From Bacteroidota bacterium (GTDB lineage Bacteria > Bacteroidota > Ignavibacteria > Ignavibacteriales > Ignavibacteriaceae), in NCBI GenBank assembly GCA_020161395.1, contig JAIUOE010000006.1:124001-188000 (forward strand): a DNA stretch of 64,000 nt, written 5' to 3'. The notes under the pieces are model-generated. The model saw only the letters and a program-made list of their open reading frames with translations. It did no database searches and was not told where the DNA came from. Shown piece by piece: positions 25,885 to 35,301 of the stretch. The number at the start of each line of letters is the position of its first letter. Positions within the stretch are counted from its first letter, which is position 1. A program made the translations under genes and the position numbers.

Positions 25885-28104
25885 TTAACCGCGAACATTT
25901 GAATCTTTGATCGAATATTCCTTCTCTGTCTGGAAGTTGTGTACCATCATTTCACCCAGAAGTCCGGTTGTGAAGAACTGTACACCAACGATCATGAGAA
26001 GCATACCGAGCTGCAGCAACGGTCTGTTGCTCAACGACTGATTTTCGAACAGCCATTCATATGAAAGGTAGCCATTTATCACAAAACCGAACATAAAAGC
26101 GAGTGCTCCGAAGAATCCAAAAAGATGCATCGGGCGTTTAATGTACCGTGTGATAAAAGTAACCGTGATCAGATCCACAAATCCTTTGAAGAATCTTGAA
26201 GCGCCGAATTTGGTGACGCCGAATTTTCTCGGGCTGTGTTTTACGGGGAGTTCGGTCACGGTAAAACCTTTCCATTTAGCCAGGATTGGTATGTAACGGT
26301 GCATCTCGCCGTAAATATTGAGGTTTTCGACCACAGTTTTTTTGTAGGCTTTCAGACCGCAGTTGAAGTCATGGATTTTTATTCCACTCATTTTAGCGGT
26401 TACAAAGTTAAAGAGCCGTGAAGTGTATTTCTTGATGAACGGATCATGTCTCTTCTTTTTCCATCCCGAGACCATGTCGTGACCTTCTTCAAGTTTTTTG
26501 AGAAGGTTTGGAATCTCGTGTGGATCATCCTGAAGATCGGCATCCATGGTGATAACTACATCGCCTTTGGCAGCCTTGAATCCGACATTAAGAGCGGCGG
26601 ATTTTCCGAAATTCTGCTGGAAACTGATATACTTGAATCTTTGATCAGTCCTGCAAATGTCTTTGATGATTCTGAGTGACTTGTCGGTTGAACCGTCATC
26701 AACAAAAATCACTTCGCCCGGAATAGGCAGATCTCTGAACACAGCTTTCAACTCGTTTGCCAGATGTATGAGTGACTCGTCCTCGTTATAAAGGGGGATG
26801 ACCACAGAAATTTTGGTAAATGTGGTTCTCATTCTTGGTTTCTGAGGAGGCTGTTGTTGTTGCTGCTGTCCGGTTCTGTAGGGTTCCCGTGGATTTCTCC
26901 TGTTCATGGTTCTGTCGCGATCCCTGTTATCCTGTCTGACAACGGGTTCTCTTTCCTTTGGTTCCTGGCGGACAGGCTGTTCTTTTTCCTTATTATCCTG
27001 TCTTGCGACTGGTTCCCGATCAACTCTTTCGGTTCTAACCACAGGTTCCCGTTCGACTCTCTCCTGTTTTTGTACCGGTTGTTCCTTATCTTTGTTGTCC
27101 TGACGAACCACGGGTTCTCTGTCCCTGTTGTCTCTTCTGACAGGTTGTTTCCGGTCGTGGGTGTGAACCACTTCTTTTTTCTCGGGTGTTTCCTTGGCAG
27201 TAACAGAGGTTTCGATTTCAATCGGAGTTTTTACCAGTCCTTTGTCAACTTTCAGTTTCACGATGGTCGGGTCGGGTACCACTTCTTTCTTCTCAAGAGG
27301 CTGCCTTGGCTGGTTGCGTTGAGGATTTCTCAGGTTGTCGCGGTTGTTTCCAGAGCGGTTTCTGTTATCCTGTCTGCGGTCGTTTCTCTGATTTGTGGCA
27401 ACTTTAGGCTCTTCATCAGGGGTTGCCTCTTCAGTTGCAGCAGGTGTAGCCGGTTCCACGGATTCCTTGTTTTCGAGAGCCTTCTCGACCTTATCGAGCT
27501 CCTCCTGAAAGGGGAATTCATTTCCCATGGGAGATGGTGCTTCCTGAGCAGCCGGTGTTTCAACATAAGCTGTTCCACGCATTACAGCGTGTTTTTCAAC
27601 TTCCGGTTTTGGAACAATTACAGGTTCATTTTCAATCGCTGTTGCAGAAGTCTCTTTTGAATCAGAAATCGATTCTTCCTTTGGCTGTGCTTCCGGTTTT
27701 ACAGTTTCAGAAACCTCAGCAGGAGCTTCACTCTTCTGTGCCATCTTAATCTCGCGAATTTCCTCCTGTTTTGGTGCAGTTTTCACCGGGAGAGGATCAC
27801 TTTCAGTGCGGGGTTTTATTCTGTAAACATGGCTGTTTTCTTCCTGCAGAATCACTTTTTCAGTTGAAACAATAACCGGAATCTCTTTTGGAGCCGGAGT
27901 TTCTGATTTCGCGGATTCATTCTCCTCTTTCTGACTTCTTTTGTTGAGCTTTGCTCCAATATTTTCTTCACCCTTTACTTCACTCTTAATATTTTCTTCC
28001 CCACTGACAGTTGAAACCTTTTCCTCTTTAGTCTGCTCTTTGGCAGCATCAGGTTTCTGTTCGTTCAGCAATTCATTCTTTTGTTCTTCTTTTTCCTTTT
28101 CCAC
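25885..28104 (-). CDS. GtrB/DPM1-like GT2 glycosyltransferase with a ~425-residue disordered N-terminal extension
   Basis: 739 residues. Residues ~427-739 are a normal polyprenyl-phosphate glycosyltransferase of family GT2: KISVVIPLYNEDESL, VIFVDDGSTDKSL, FGKSAALNVGFKAA, ITMDADLQDDPHEIP, and two C-terminal membrane helices. Such enzymes load a sugar onto undecaprenyl phosphate. Residues 1-426 are nearly free of hydrophobic residues: first Glu/Lys/Pro-rich, then repeated REPVVRQDN / KEQPVRQE-like units, then a Q-run, with no fold visible. The start is GTG at 28104 with only a distant AGGA, and a later start is possible. It is the first gene of the envelope operon. Confidence 0.85.
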   Translation of the reverse strand: MEKEKEEQKNELLNEQKPDAAKEQTKEEKVSTVSGEENIKSEVKGEENIGAKLNKRSQKEENESAKSETPAPKEIPVIVSTEKVILQEENSHVYRIKPRTESDPLPVKTAPKQEEIREIKMAQKSEAPAEVSETVKPEAQPKEESISDSKETSATAIENEPVIVPKPEVEKHAVMRGTAYVETPAAQEAPSPMGNEFPFQEELDKVEKALENKESVEPATPAATEEATPDEEPKVATNQRNDRRQDNRNRSGNNRDNLRNPQRNQPRQPLEKKEVVPDPTIVKLKVDKGLVKTPIEIETSVTAKETPEKKEVVHTHDRKQPVRRDNRDREPVVRQDNKDKEQPVQKQERVEREPVVRTERVDREPVARQDNKEKEQPVRQEPKEREPVVRQDNRDRDRTMNRRNPREPYRTGQQQQQQPPQKPRMRTTFTKISVVIPLYNEDESLIHLANELKAVFRDLPIPGEVIFVDDGSTDKSLRIIKDICRTDQRFKYISFQQNFGKSAALNVGFKAAKGDVVITMDADLQDDPHEIPNLLKKLEEGHDMVSGWKKKRHDPFIKKYTSRLFNFVTAKMSGIKIHDFNCGLKAYKKTVVENLNIYGEMHRYIPILAKWKGFTVTELPVKHSPRKFGVTKFGASRFFKGFVDLITVTFITRYIKRPMHLFGFFGALAFMFGFVINGYLSYEWLFENQSLSNRPLLQLGMLLMIVGVQFFTTGLLGEMMVHNFQTEKEYSIKDSNVRG

Positions 28105-28224
28105 GAACTATCTGTGTCCTATGTTATTACTACAATTTGTCTTTATGTAAAATAAAAATTATTCAACCTAACAATTTACGAAATAAAGATTTAGTGACGA
28201 AAAGGAAAATGGGGAAATGACCCT

Positions 28225-28560
28225 CTGTCCCCAAGCCTTCCCAAAAGATGAGAAATACAAAGTCTGGCTGTGAAAGAGAAAAAACGCAATATTAGTAAAA
28301 AAATCAAAAAATTACAAAAAAAGAAAGGCGAACCCTATTAAATTTAATTTTTAACAAGCAAATACTAAATTTAATCCCGTCTCATATCGCAATAAATTCA
28401 ATCAAAAAGCATAATTCAGACCATAATAGCAAAGGAATGCCAACCTATGTTCAAATGGTGAGTATAGTATTTTGTCAATTTGCGAAGTCTGATATTTATC
28501 AATGATTGGATAACCCATTAAGAGGGATGGAGAGAAAACCCAAGGACTGGCTTACTATAT
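28225..28560. repeat. Relic repeat, copy 1
   Basis: Similar along its whole length to 32135-32515, in the same orientation. The best block is ACAAGCAAATACTAAATTTA with the following ATCCCGTCTCA (copy 2: ACAAGCAAGTACGAAAGCTA, ATCCCATCTCA), and both share ATAGCAAAGGAAT and a later TGGTGAG. An open frame that is intact in copy 2 is broken here by a stop and a 1-bp shift. It could be a decayed mobile element or gene. Confidence 0.65.
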
Positions 28561-28739
28561 TTTCCGGATTGAGTGGTTAAAGTGAGGTTCCAAATCGGAT
28601 TAATTAGATATTGTCAGTCCGCGATGTTTATTTATAATATTTATCGATTACTTGGTTTTCTTTTGGACGGCTTTAATAGGGGATGGAGAGATTCGGAACT
28701 TCAGTACACCGGAACCTCAAATCCTCAGAAATTCAGAAC

Positions 28740-28770
28740 TTCAGTACCCGGGAGCTCCCGTGGTACTGAA
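28740..28770. repeat. Long near-perfect palindrome
   Basis: TTCAGTACC - CGGGAGCTCCCG - T - GGTACTGAA: arms of 15 bases with one extra base, centred on GAGCTC. A partial copy of the left arm (GAACTTCAGTAC) occurs ~50 bp upstream. It lies 34 bp past the stop of the YCF48-like gene (minus strand) and may end its transcript, though there is no T-run. Confidence 0.7.
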
Positions 28771-28803
28771 ATTCTAAAATAATGTAGAGAGAGAATGGAT
28801 CTG

Positions 28804-31188
28804 TTACTTCAAAAGATTCATTCTTTTCACTTCTCTAAAGTTCCCTGCCTTCATCTCGTAGAAATATATTCCACTCGGGAGGTCAGTTGCATTAAACTGA
28901 AGAGAGTGTAATCCGGGACCATATTCACGGTCAGCAATCTCGGCGATTTTAGTTCCAAGAATATCATAAAGCGTCATTTTGACATGAGACCTTACGGGAA
29001 TGCTGAAGTTAATACTGGTTTCCGGATTAAAAGGATTCGGGTAGTTCTGCAGTAAAGAGAAGGATTCTGTACCTGGTAGATTTACTTCGATTACATCACT
29101 ATATTTCATTTGTCCATCATAATCCATCTGAACCAGCCTGTACTTAAGACGTGTCACATCTGCAGATCGAATCCCGCGATCAGAAAATTGATAAACATGC
29201 GGAGAGGTTGAAGTCCCGTTACCTGAGATGAATCCGATCTTCTCCCAACCGGCTCCTTTGTCTCTCTCAATATTGAATCCGAGATTATTTGTTTCGGTCT
29301 GGGTGATCCATGAGAGGACTATTTCATTTTGATCTGAAACATCTGCGACGAATGAGGTAAGTTCAACAGGTACAAGTCCAACAGTTGCTCTGAGCATTTT
29401 GCCTTTAAATCCACAGGTATAAACTTTTGTCGGTATGACATCTATACCGTAAAGCCACTGGGCTGATGCTAAAGAATATTCCAGCCATGAGACTCCGCCA
29501 TCAATTGTCATCCAAACCATACCCGTATTCACATTTCCGCCAGAAACATAACCGATGCTTTCATTAAGGAAGTCAATGGCGTAAAGCCAATGCTGTGTAT
29601 TCAGATTCATAAGATTCCATGATAACCCACCATTAGGTGAGGAAGCAGCGAAGCCTTTCAGACCCACTACAAAGATTTTGAGGTTTCCGACGGTGTTAAC
29701 CGCGTTAATTATTGGTATGTTACTAAGCATTGATTGCCATGACTGACCGCCATCAGTAGTCCGATAGAGGAATCCTGTTCCTTCGGGTCCGCCTACAAAA
29801 TCACCTCCGGCAATATAGCCGACGGACTCATCAACAAAACTGATGCCTCTGATTGGCATGGTTGTAGGTGAAACCAAAGTCTGCCAGCTCAAACCACCAT
29901 CCAGAGTTTTTATCAAACTGCCATTCCGTCCGCCGGCATAACCGACACCGGAAGACACCAGATCAACTGCCAGTAAATCAGGTCCGACCGGCGAGTTTGC
30001 TTTCATCCAAATTGCCCCGTTCCCGAACGATCGAAGAACGAGACCGGAATCGCCAACTACCACTACAGCTGTGTCATATCTGTCAACGGAGTTCAAGTCG
30101 TTATAAGTTGGAACCGATGCAAAATTCCAAGAGTCACCACCATTTGAGGTTGTAACCACCACACCCGTATCTCCAACCGAGAGTCCGATATAGCCGTTAT
30201 AAAATGAGACATCATTTAGAGTTGAAGGGGTTTTGGTGTCAAGTTGACCCCATGTCGATTCACTGGTCGTCTTTCGGTACAACTTTCCTCCTGAAGCACC
30301 AACACAGAATCCTTCTGTCTCTTTGAGCATATATATTGAATAGAGCCACTTGCTTCCAGAAGGGATGTCATTCTCAAAAGAAGTACCCCCATCAGTGGTT
30401 TTCAGAATGAGGCCGGAATTTACATTCCCACCGCAAATATAACCATTATTCGCATCAAGGAAATGGAGACCGTATAACCATTGAGTGGTATAGGTAGGCA
30501 ATCCACTCCATGTATTCCCGCCGTCAGTTGATTTGAGGACTGTTCCCCGGATTCCAACCGCGTACACGACACTTTGGCTGACCATTTGAACACTTGTCAG
30601 GGTATAGCTGCTTGTGTTATAGACAACCTGCCAGTTCAGCCCGGAATCAGTCGAGATCGCAACAAACATTGTTTGACTCGGTGAAACCTCGCCTCCAACT
30701 ACAACCGCCCGGGTACCATTAATGGAAACCGATCGTAAAGCAGCTAACGGGAGATTGATCAGATCCCACGACTCGCCGCCATCGGTGGTTCTGAAGATTT
30801 TGCCACTGTCGGCTGCAATTAATCCTGTGTTTCCGGAGAAAGCAATCGAATTGAGTCTGTTATTTGAGGGGAGGTTCTGACGAACCCATGAGGAACCGTT
30901 ATCTGTAGAAAGCAAAAGGAGTGCATTGTTGCCTGCCGCCCAAATTCCCTTGGAATTTGAACTGAGACCATTTATAGTTTCACTTTGGCCTGTGACGGTA
31001 CTGATCCAAGATGAACCACCGTCTGAAGTTTTATAAATTTTGCATGAAGTACCTGCTATAAAACCATCTAAAGCATTCTCGAAGTATACGGAATTAATAT
31101 CTGCGGTAATTCCATTGTCTTGTCTTATCCAACCTTGTGGATAGCATGTTGTAAAAAGAATAAAAAGAAACATAACGATGTTTCTCAT
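28804..31188 (-). CDS. Secreted YCF48-like beta-propeller protein with T9SS domain
   Basis: About 794 residues. A signal peptide (MRNIVMFLFILFTTCYPQG) is followed by two propeller-like regions of YCF48/BNR-type repeats, each with a TxDGGxSW motif (for example TSDGGSSWIS, TTDGGESWDL, TIDGGVSWLE), about 13 in all. A short Fn3-like stretch (VPVELTSFVADVSDQNEIVLSW) leads to the T9SS sorting domain (NYPNPFNPET, KRMNLLK). An ATG at 31200 is in frame, but it overlaps the GGAGGT ribosome site that serves the ATG at 31188, and only the latter gives a normal signal peptide. Probably a surface scaffold or sialidase-like fold without visible catalytic residues. Confidence 0.83.
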   Translation of the reverse strand: MRNIVMFLFILFTTCYPQGWIRQDNGITADINSVYFENALDGFIAGTSCKIYKTSDGGSSWISTVTGQSETINGLSSNSKGIWAAGNNALLLLSTDNGSSWVRQNLPSNNRLNSIAFSGNTGLIAADSGKIFRTTDGGESWDLINLPLAALRSVSINGTRAVVVGGEVSPSQTMFVAISTDSGLNWQVVYNTSSYTLTSVQMVSQSVVYAVGIRGTVLKSTDGGNTWSGLPTYTTQWLYGLHFLDANNGYICGGNVNSGLILKTTDGGTSFENDIPSGSKWLYSIYMLKETEGFCVGASGGKLYRKTTSESTWGQLDTKTPSTLNDVSFYNGYIGLSVGDTGVVVTTSNGGDSWNFASVPTYNDLNSVDRYDTAVVVVGDSGLVLRSFGNGAIWMKANSPVGPDLLAVDLVSSGVGYAGGRNGSLIKTLDGGLSWQTLVSPTTMPIRGISFVDESVGYIAGGDFVGGPEGTGFLYRTTDGGQSWQSMLSNIPIINAVNTVGNLKIFVVGLKGFAASSPNGGLSWNLMNLNTQHWLYAIDFLNESIGYVSGGNVNTGMVWMTIDGGVSWLEYSLASAQWLYGIDVIPTKVYTCGFKGKMLRATVGLVPVELTSFVADVSDQNEIVLSWITQTETNNLGFNIERDKGAGWEKIGFISGNGTSTSPHVYQFSDRGIRSADVTRLKYRLVQMDYDGQMKYSDVIEVNLPGTESFSLLQNYPNPFNPETSINFSIPVRSHVKMTLYDILGTKIAEIADREYGPGLHSLQFNATDLPSGIYFYEMKAGNFREVKRMNLLK

Positions 31189-31306
31189 AACACCTCCCAT
31201 TAAGTTTTAAAGTGATCATCTCAAAAAAGAAAAAAATGATATTTCAACATAATTAGATGTGTTATTAAAAACAACAGTTTTTAACCAACTATTTATATTT
31301 TTTTAA

Positions 31307-32041
31307 TTATTCGATAATGAACGCAACCTGCAAATAGTTATTCACGGCACCAATTGGTTTGAATTTTATTGGATATGCTTCCGTAAAATCGATAAAAGCT
31401 CTAAACTCATGGAGAGGAACGCCGAACTCGTCGAAAATAATTAAGTCCCCAGGCTTAAGCAGGAGGGCAAGCATTGTCATCACATAAAGAGTTGATGAGT
31501 ATAGATCAGCATCCAAATGCAATACAATCTGCTTGTCATCAAAACGAAATTCTTTAAGAAAGGAAGGGAGGGTTGACTGAAACAAACCTGCAATGTATGT
31601 AATTCTTTCATCGTTGATATTGGGGAATGCACCCGATCGGTCGTAATCGGCTTTTTTGATAACACCGAAATCTTCAGGAAGACCGGTGAATGTATCAAAA
31701 CCATAGAATACGGAGTTAGGGTGGTTGTTCTTCTTGCACCACCATTCGAGAGAAATACCGTCTGCCACACCAAATTCCAGATAAGCGATTGGCCGGTTCA
31801 GTTTTTGATTCTCGAAGACAAAGTCATGAAGCTTAAATCTTTCCTGATACTTCACACTACCGTTATAAAAATCATTAAATGGCAAGTTTTTGTTTGCTGC
31901 TCTCCATCTGGAAAGCTTCGCAAGATATGAAACAAACAACACAATTCCGGTTAAAGGATTAAAAATGAAATCCAAGCGGAATCTCATGAAGAGACCCTTG
32001 ATTTTTCTGATGAAATATAATTTGATAAGAAGTGATTTCAT
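31307..32041 (-). CDS. TylF/MycF-like SAM-dependent methyltransferase
   Basis: 244 residues. AYLEFGVADGISLEWW is the SAM-binding motif I, YGFDTFTGLPEDF and LHLDADLYSSTLYVMTML are the conserved motifs of the TylF/MycF sugar O-methyltransferase group (metal-binding Asp residues in the HLDADLY segment), and GDLIIFDEFG is also conserved. In antibiotic pathways these methylate sugar hydroxyls; here it probably decorates a surface glycan. It stands alone, between two exported-protein neighbours and next to the second relic repeat. Confidence 0.82.
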   Translation of the reverse strand: MKSLLIKLYFIRKIKGLFMRFRLDFIFNPLTGIVLFVSYLAKLSRWRAANKNLPFNDFYNGSVKYQERFKLHDFVFENQKLNRPIAYLEFGVADGISLEWWCKKNNHPNSVFYGFDTFTGLPEDFGVIKKADYDRSGAFPNINDERITYIAGLFQSTLPSFLKEFRFDDKQIVLHLDADLYSSTLYVMTMLALLLKPGDLIIFDEFGVPLHEFRAFIDFTEAYPIKFKPIGAVNNYLQVAFIIE

Positions 32042-33033
32042 ACGAATTCCAAAAATTTAAATAAAAACAATATACAATTTAAGAATATTAATTCAGACCT
32101 GGCAAATCGGGTAGGCTGATATTCGGTCTTAAAGGAGTCCAAACCAAACCTGTCCAAAAGATGAAGACTAAAAAGACGCTTCCCGGAAAGCGAAAAAACG
32201 ATTTTTGTTATGAAAAAAGCCTAAAAAAAATCGAAAAAGGAAGCCGAATCTTGGAAAACATAAGTTTTTACAAGCAAGTACGAAAGCTAATCCCATCTCA
32301 CACAGTAATAAATTTGGTCAATAAACATAATTCAACAACTATAGCAAAGGAATTACAACATAAGTACAAGTGGTGAGCATGGTATTTTAATATTTTCGAA
32401 GTCGAACTGACGATAAAGGATTGAACTTGGAATGCACATCACTCTGGGAGACTATGATCATATGGGAATAGAGAAGCTTATCCCAAGACGGACAAAACTG
32501 GCAATATATAACAAGAATCGAACTTAATGCGACCTTCATTCAGATTTGGACAGCATTGGGCTGTGGGGAATGTAAATAAAATGCTCGTTTGAAAAGGCAG
32601 CTTTTTAACTTTAATGATTGGTTTTCAACAGGTTAGTCGATTCCAGTTTGGGCCTTTCATTAATTTAGATTGTCAACTCAATTTTACGAATAAAATCTGT
32701 AATAAACAAAATTTTGAAAAATTTTACAGAGTTTTCGGAAAAAAGGAATTTTGCACACTCTACCTTATTGAAAGCAGAAAATATATTTATTTAAAAACGG
32801 GTTGTATCCCTCCGCATCATATCCAATTCCAACTACAATTCCGGTAACCAAATACCAAGGAACAACTAAATGAACGAAAAAAGCTTATAGCCTTTTCGCA
32901 GATACCCTTTCGTTCTGGTTTTGCCACCCTGCCTCAGTCCGGATCACTCCCTCCTACAGTCATTTAATTATGAATTTATATTCTTCTCATTAATGGTTAT
33001 TTTGCACGGCTATTTTATAAAAATCCCGATTAG
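32042..33033. other. 992-bp gap holding relic repeat copy 2; otherwise nothing recognised
   Basis: Between divergent genes. It carries the repeat copy 2 at 32135-32515. The remainder (32516-33033) is AT-rich with short open frames (for example 77 codons at 32614-32847) that lack a ribosome site, signal peptide or recognisable motif. The promoter of the MORN-type genes should lie in the last ~100 bp. Confidence 0.5.
32135..32515 (+). repeat. Relic repeat, copy 2 (contains a 71-codon open frame)
   Basis: Same orientation as copy 1. An open frame at 32161-32376 encodes 71 basic residues and ends TTIAKELQHKYKW, a segment that could be half of a helix-turn-helix; the aligned end in copy 1 reads IIAKECQPMFKW before the same TGA. 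The frame is intact only in this copy. This may be a remnant of a transposase or regulator gene, or simply a non-coding repeat. Confidence 0.55.
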
Positions 33034-34347
33034 ATGCAAAAAATACTTTTATTGATATCTCTTCTCCCTTTTCTCATTGCGGCACAGCCCCAAAAGGAGG
33101 TAAAGAAGACACTCTACCCAAACGGCAAAATACAGACAGAAGGCGAGTACCTGAACGGAAAACTTGACGGTTATTTCCATGAGTTTTATCCAACCGGAGT
33201 TCTTTGGAAAGAGTGGGTATTCAAGGACGGAGTCGAGAAAGGGAAGTCGAACTGGTACTTCGAAAACGGCGTTCTGAACCGCACCTGGAATTATGTAAAT
33301 GGAAAAAGAGAAGGTGAGGGACTTTGGTACTACGAAACAGGTGAACTGTGGGCGAGGGAAAACTATCAGAACGATAAAGTGGAGGGTCTCGTCCTCACTT
33401 ACTACAAGTCCGGCAAACTTCAGGGCGAGTGGTATTACAAGGACGGTAAACTCGAAGGGGTCTCGACGGTATATTATGAAAGCGGTAAAAAAGAAGTGGT
33501 GCGACCTTTCGTAAACGGACTGCAGGAAGGGAAGACCATTGTCTATTTTGAAGGTGGACAAATGTCTGCCATGGCAGATTACAAGTTTGGGAAAAAACAC
33601 GGATATGCATACTATTATGATATTGTGGGGAAACTAAGAGTTCGCGAACTTTATGAAGCCGACCTCCTCGTATCAAGAATCCGTTATGACAAGGACGGCA
33701 AGTTTTCCGAAGAAGAGCGGGTTGAAAGGAATTTCTACCCAAACGGAGTGATGCAGGACGAAGTTCCGCTTAAAAACGGTTTTCGGGAAGGGAAATTCCG
33801 GTCATACTATCTGAGCGGGTTCCTGAAAGAAGAAAACACCTATTCGCGCGGGGAACTAACGGGGTGGATATATAAGTATCACGAAAATGGAGTGCTGCAG
33901 GAGGAGGCGGAGCTTTTCAATGGAAAAATTACAGGTTCAGTCAAGAATTTTTATAAGTCGGGTGCACTTCTCTCTGATGCTGTTTACGCCAACGGTGAAA
34001 AAAACGGAAATATGCTCGTTTATGATGAGGACGGTTCACTTAGATACAGGGCTACCTATCTTTATGATAAATTGAACGGCGAATACAAGGGATTCCACAA
34101 AAACGGACTTACCCGTGTCATAGAAAATTACTTTGACGGGGTTCTCAGCGGCAGACAGCTTTCATATCTTGAGGACGGGGTTCTTTGGCGGGAGGCATTT
34201 TACAAGGATGGAAAGCTTGAGGGGTCCCTGAAGGAGTTTTATCCCGAAGGGATGGTAAAAAAAGAGGAGTTTTATGAAGGCGGAATACTCAAGACAGCCC
34301 GCGAATACGATACCAAAGGCAATTTGACATACATATTTGGATATTAA
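33034..34347 (+). CDS. Exported MORN-type (YwqK-like) repeat protein
   Basis: 437 residues: a signal peptide (LLPFLIAAQ) followed almost entirely by ~23-residue MORN_2 repeats of the form YYxxGKLxGxxxxYYESGxL, through to the C-terminus. Proteins of this sort are called YwqK-family; database names mention an antitoxin, but nothing here supports a toxin-antitoxin function. The stop directly abuts the start of a second gene of the same kind (34348). Such repeats make elongated beta structures and are probably surface or periplasmic binding modules. Confidence 0.85.
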   Translation: MQKILLLISLLPFLIAAQPQKEVKKTLYPNGKIQTEGEYLNGKLDGYFHEFYPTGVLWKEWVFKDGVEKGKSNWYFENGVLNRTWNYVNGKREGEGLWYYETGELWARENYQNDKVEGLVLTYYKSGKLQGEWYYKDGKLEGVSTVYYESGKKEVVRPFVNGLQEGKTIVYFEGGQMSAMADYKFGKKHGYAYYYDIVGKLRVRELYEADLLVSRIRYDKDGKFSEEERVERNFYPNGVMQDEVPLKNGFREGKFRSYYLSGFLKEENTYSRGELTGWIYKYHENGVLQEEAELFNGKITGSVKNFYKSGALLSDAVYANGEKNGNMLVYDEDGSLRYRATYLYDKLNGEYKGFHKNGLTRVIENYFDGVLSGRQLSYLEDGVLWREAFYKDGKLEGSLKEFYPEGMVKKEEFYEGGILKTAREYDTKGNLTYIFGY

Positions 34348-35250
34348 ATGAGCAGATATTTCATCTTTTTATTATTAATTTCACTTCCGGTTTTCGCACA
34401 AAACGGAGAGAAGGTTTCGAGATATTCCGACGGTATTCCGAAAGAAACAGCCAATTATTTCAATGGAAAACTGGACGGAGTTGTAAGAAAATACTACCCG
34501 ACAGGTATTCTTGCATCTGTGATGACCTGGAAAAACGGCTCCATCGAAGGACCGGCTTTCAACTATGATTCTTCAGGCATACTCAAGGAATCTTTTATCT
34601 ATTCAAATAACAAGTTAAACGGTAATTTCTCAACATTTTATGCAGATGGCAGAATCCGGGAAGAGGGCTCCTACACAGACGGTGTTTTTTCAGGAAGTTA
34701 TCTTTCATTTCATTTGAACGGGAGAATAAAATCCGTGTCAAATTTTGTTTACGGTAAACTCGATGGCATTTCCTCCGAGTATTATGATACGGGAGTACTG
34801 AAGGGTGAGTTGCTGTATGCAAATGGTGTGCAGGAAGGGATTACAAAATGGTATTACGAGACAGGAGAACTGCAGGGTGAATACCCCTACAGTGGAAGCA
34901 AAATACACGGCATGGTGAAGGAGTACTATCCATCCGGCAAAAAGAAAGCTGAAAAAAACTATGTCGGAAGCAAAGCCGAGGGAGTTCATGTCACCTGGTT
35001 TGAGAACGGAAATAAACTGAGTGAGATAACATTCAAAAACAGCCTGAAGGAAGGTCCTGCAAAGACATGGTATGAGTCGGGAAAGCTTTGGACAGAACAG
35101 TCGTGGGTAAACAACCGTCTGCATGGAGATTCAAAAATATTCCGTGAAAACGGCACCCTTTGGTCGGTTGATTCGTATGAAAAAGGGGTTTTGAAGAGTA
35201 CAAAAGAGTATGACGAAGCCGGAAAACTTATTTCCGAAAAGTCTTATTAG
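34348..35250 (+). CDS. Exported MORN-type (YwqK-like) repeat protein, paralogue
   Basis: 300 residues with a signal peptide (SLPVFAQ) and ~11 MORN_2 repeats like those of the gene upstream, for example YYETGELQGEYPYSG and YYPSGKKKAEKNYVG. It starts one base after the stop of its paralogue, so the two are co-translated and most likely arose by tandem duplication. No catalytic motif is seen. Confidence 0.83.
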   Translation: MSRYFIFLLLISLPVFAQNGEKVSRYSDGIPKETANYFNGKLDGVVRKYYPTGILASVMTWKNGSIEGPAFNYDSSGILKESFIYSNNKLNGNFSTFYADGRIREEGSYTDGVFSGSYLSFHLNGRIKSVSNFVYGKLDGISSEYYDTGVLKGELLYANGVQEGITKWYYETGELQGEYPYSGSKIHGMVKEYYPSGKKKAEKNYVGSKAEGVHVTWFENGNKLSEITFKNSLKEGPAKTWYESGKLWTEQSWVNNRLHGDSKIFRENGTLWSVDSYEKGVLKSTKEYDEAGKLISEKSY

Positions 35251-35301
35251 TTGTTGCGAAACCGTTACCTCTGAAAATGAAATTTTGAGAAGGAGAAAGA
35301 G

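Larger units (their letters stand above)
28105..28803. other. 699-bp gap: upstream region of the envelope operon, relic repeat and palindrome
   Basis: Three parts can be seen: an AT-rich stretch at 28105-28200 that should hold the minus-strand promoter of the envelope operon; the relic repeat copy 1 (28225-28560); and a repeat-like tract at 28660-28790 ending in a long palindrome. Short open frames here have no coding look. Confidence 0.6.

Noticed and set aside
26854..27660. 268-codon open frame opposite the GT2 extension
   Set aside because: It arises from the low-complexity codon pattern of the real gene; the product is Phe/Ser-rich with no ribosome site.
28573..28782. 69-codon open frame beside the palindrome
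   Set aside because: It runs through the repeat tract and has no coding features.
32614..32847. 77-codon open frame in the 992-bp gap
   Set aside because: No ribosome site, no signal peptide, no motif, and AT-rich non-coding look.
33034..35250. Toxin-antitoxin system, because YwqK proteins are sometimes named antitoxins
   Set aside because: No toxin-like gene is adjacent and both proteins are exported.
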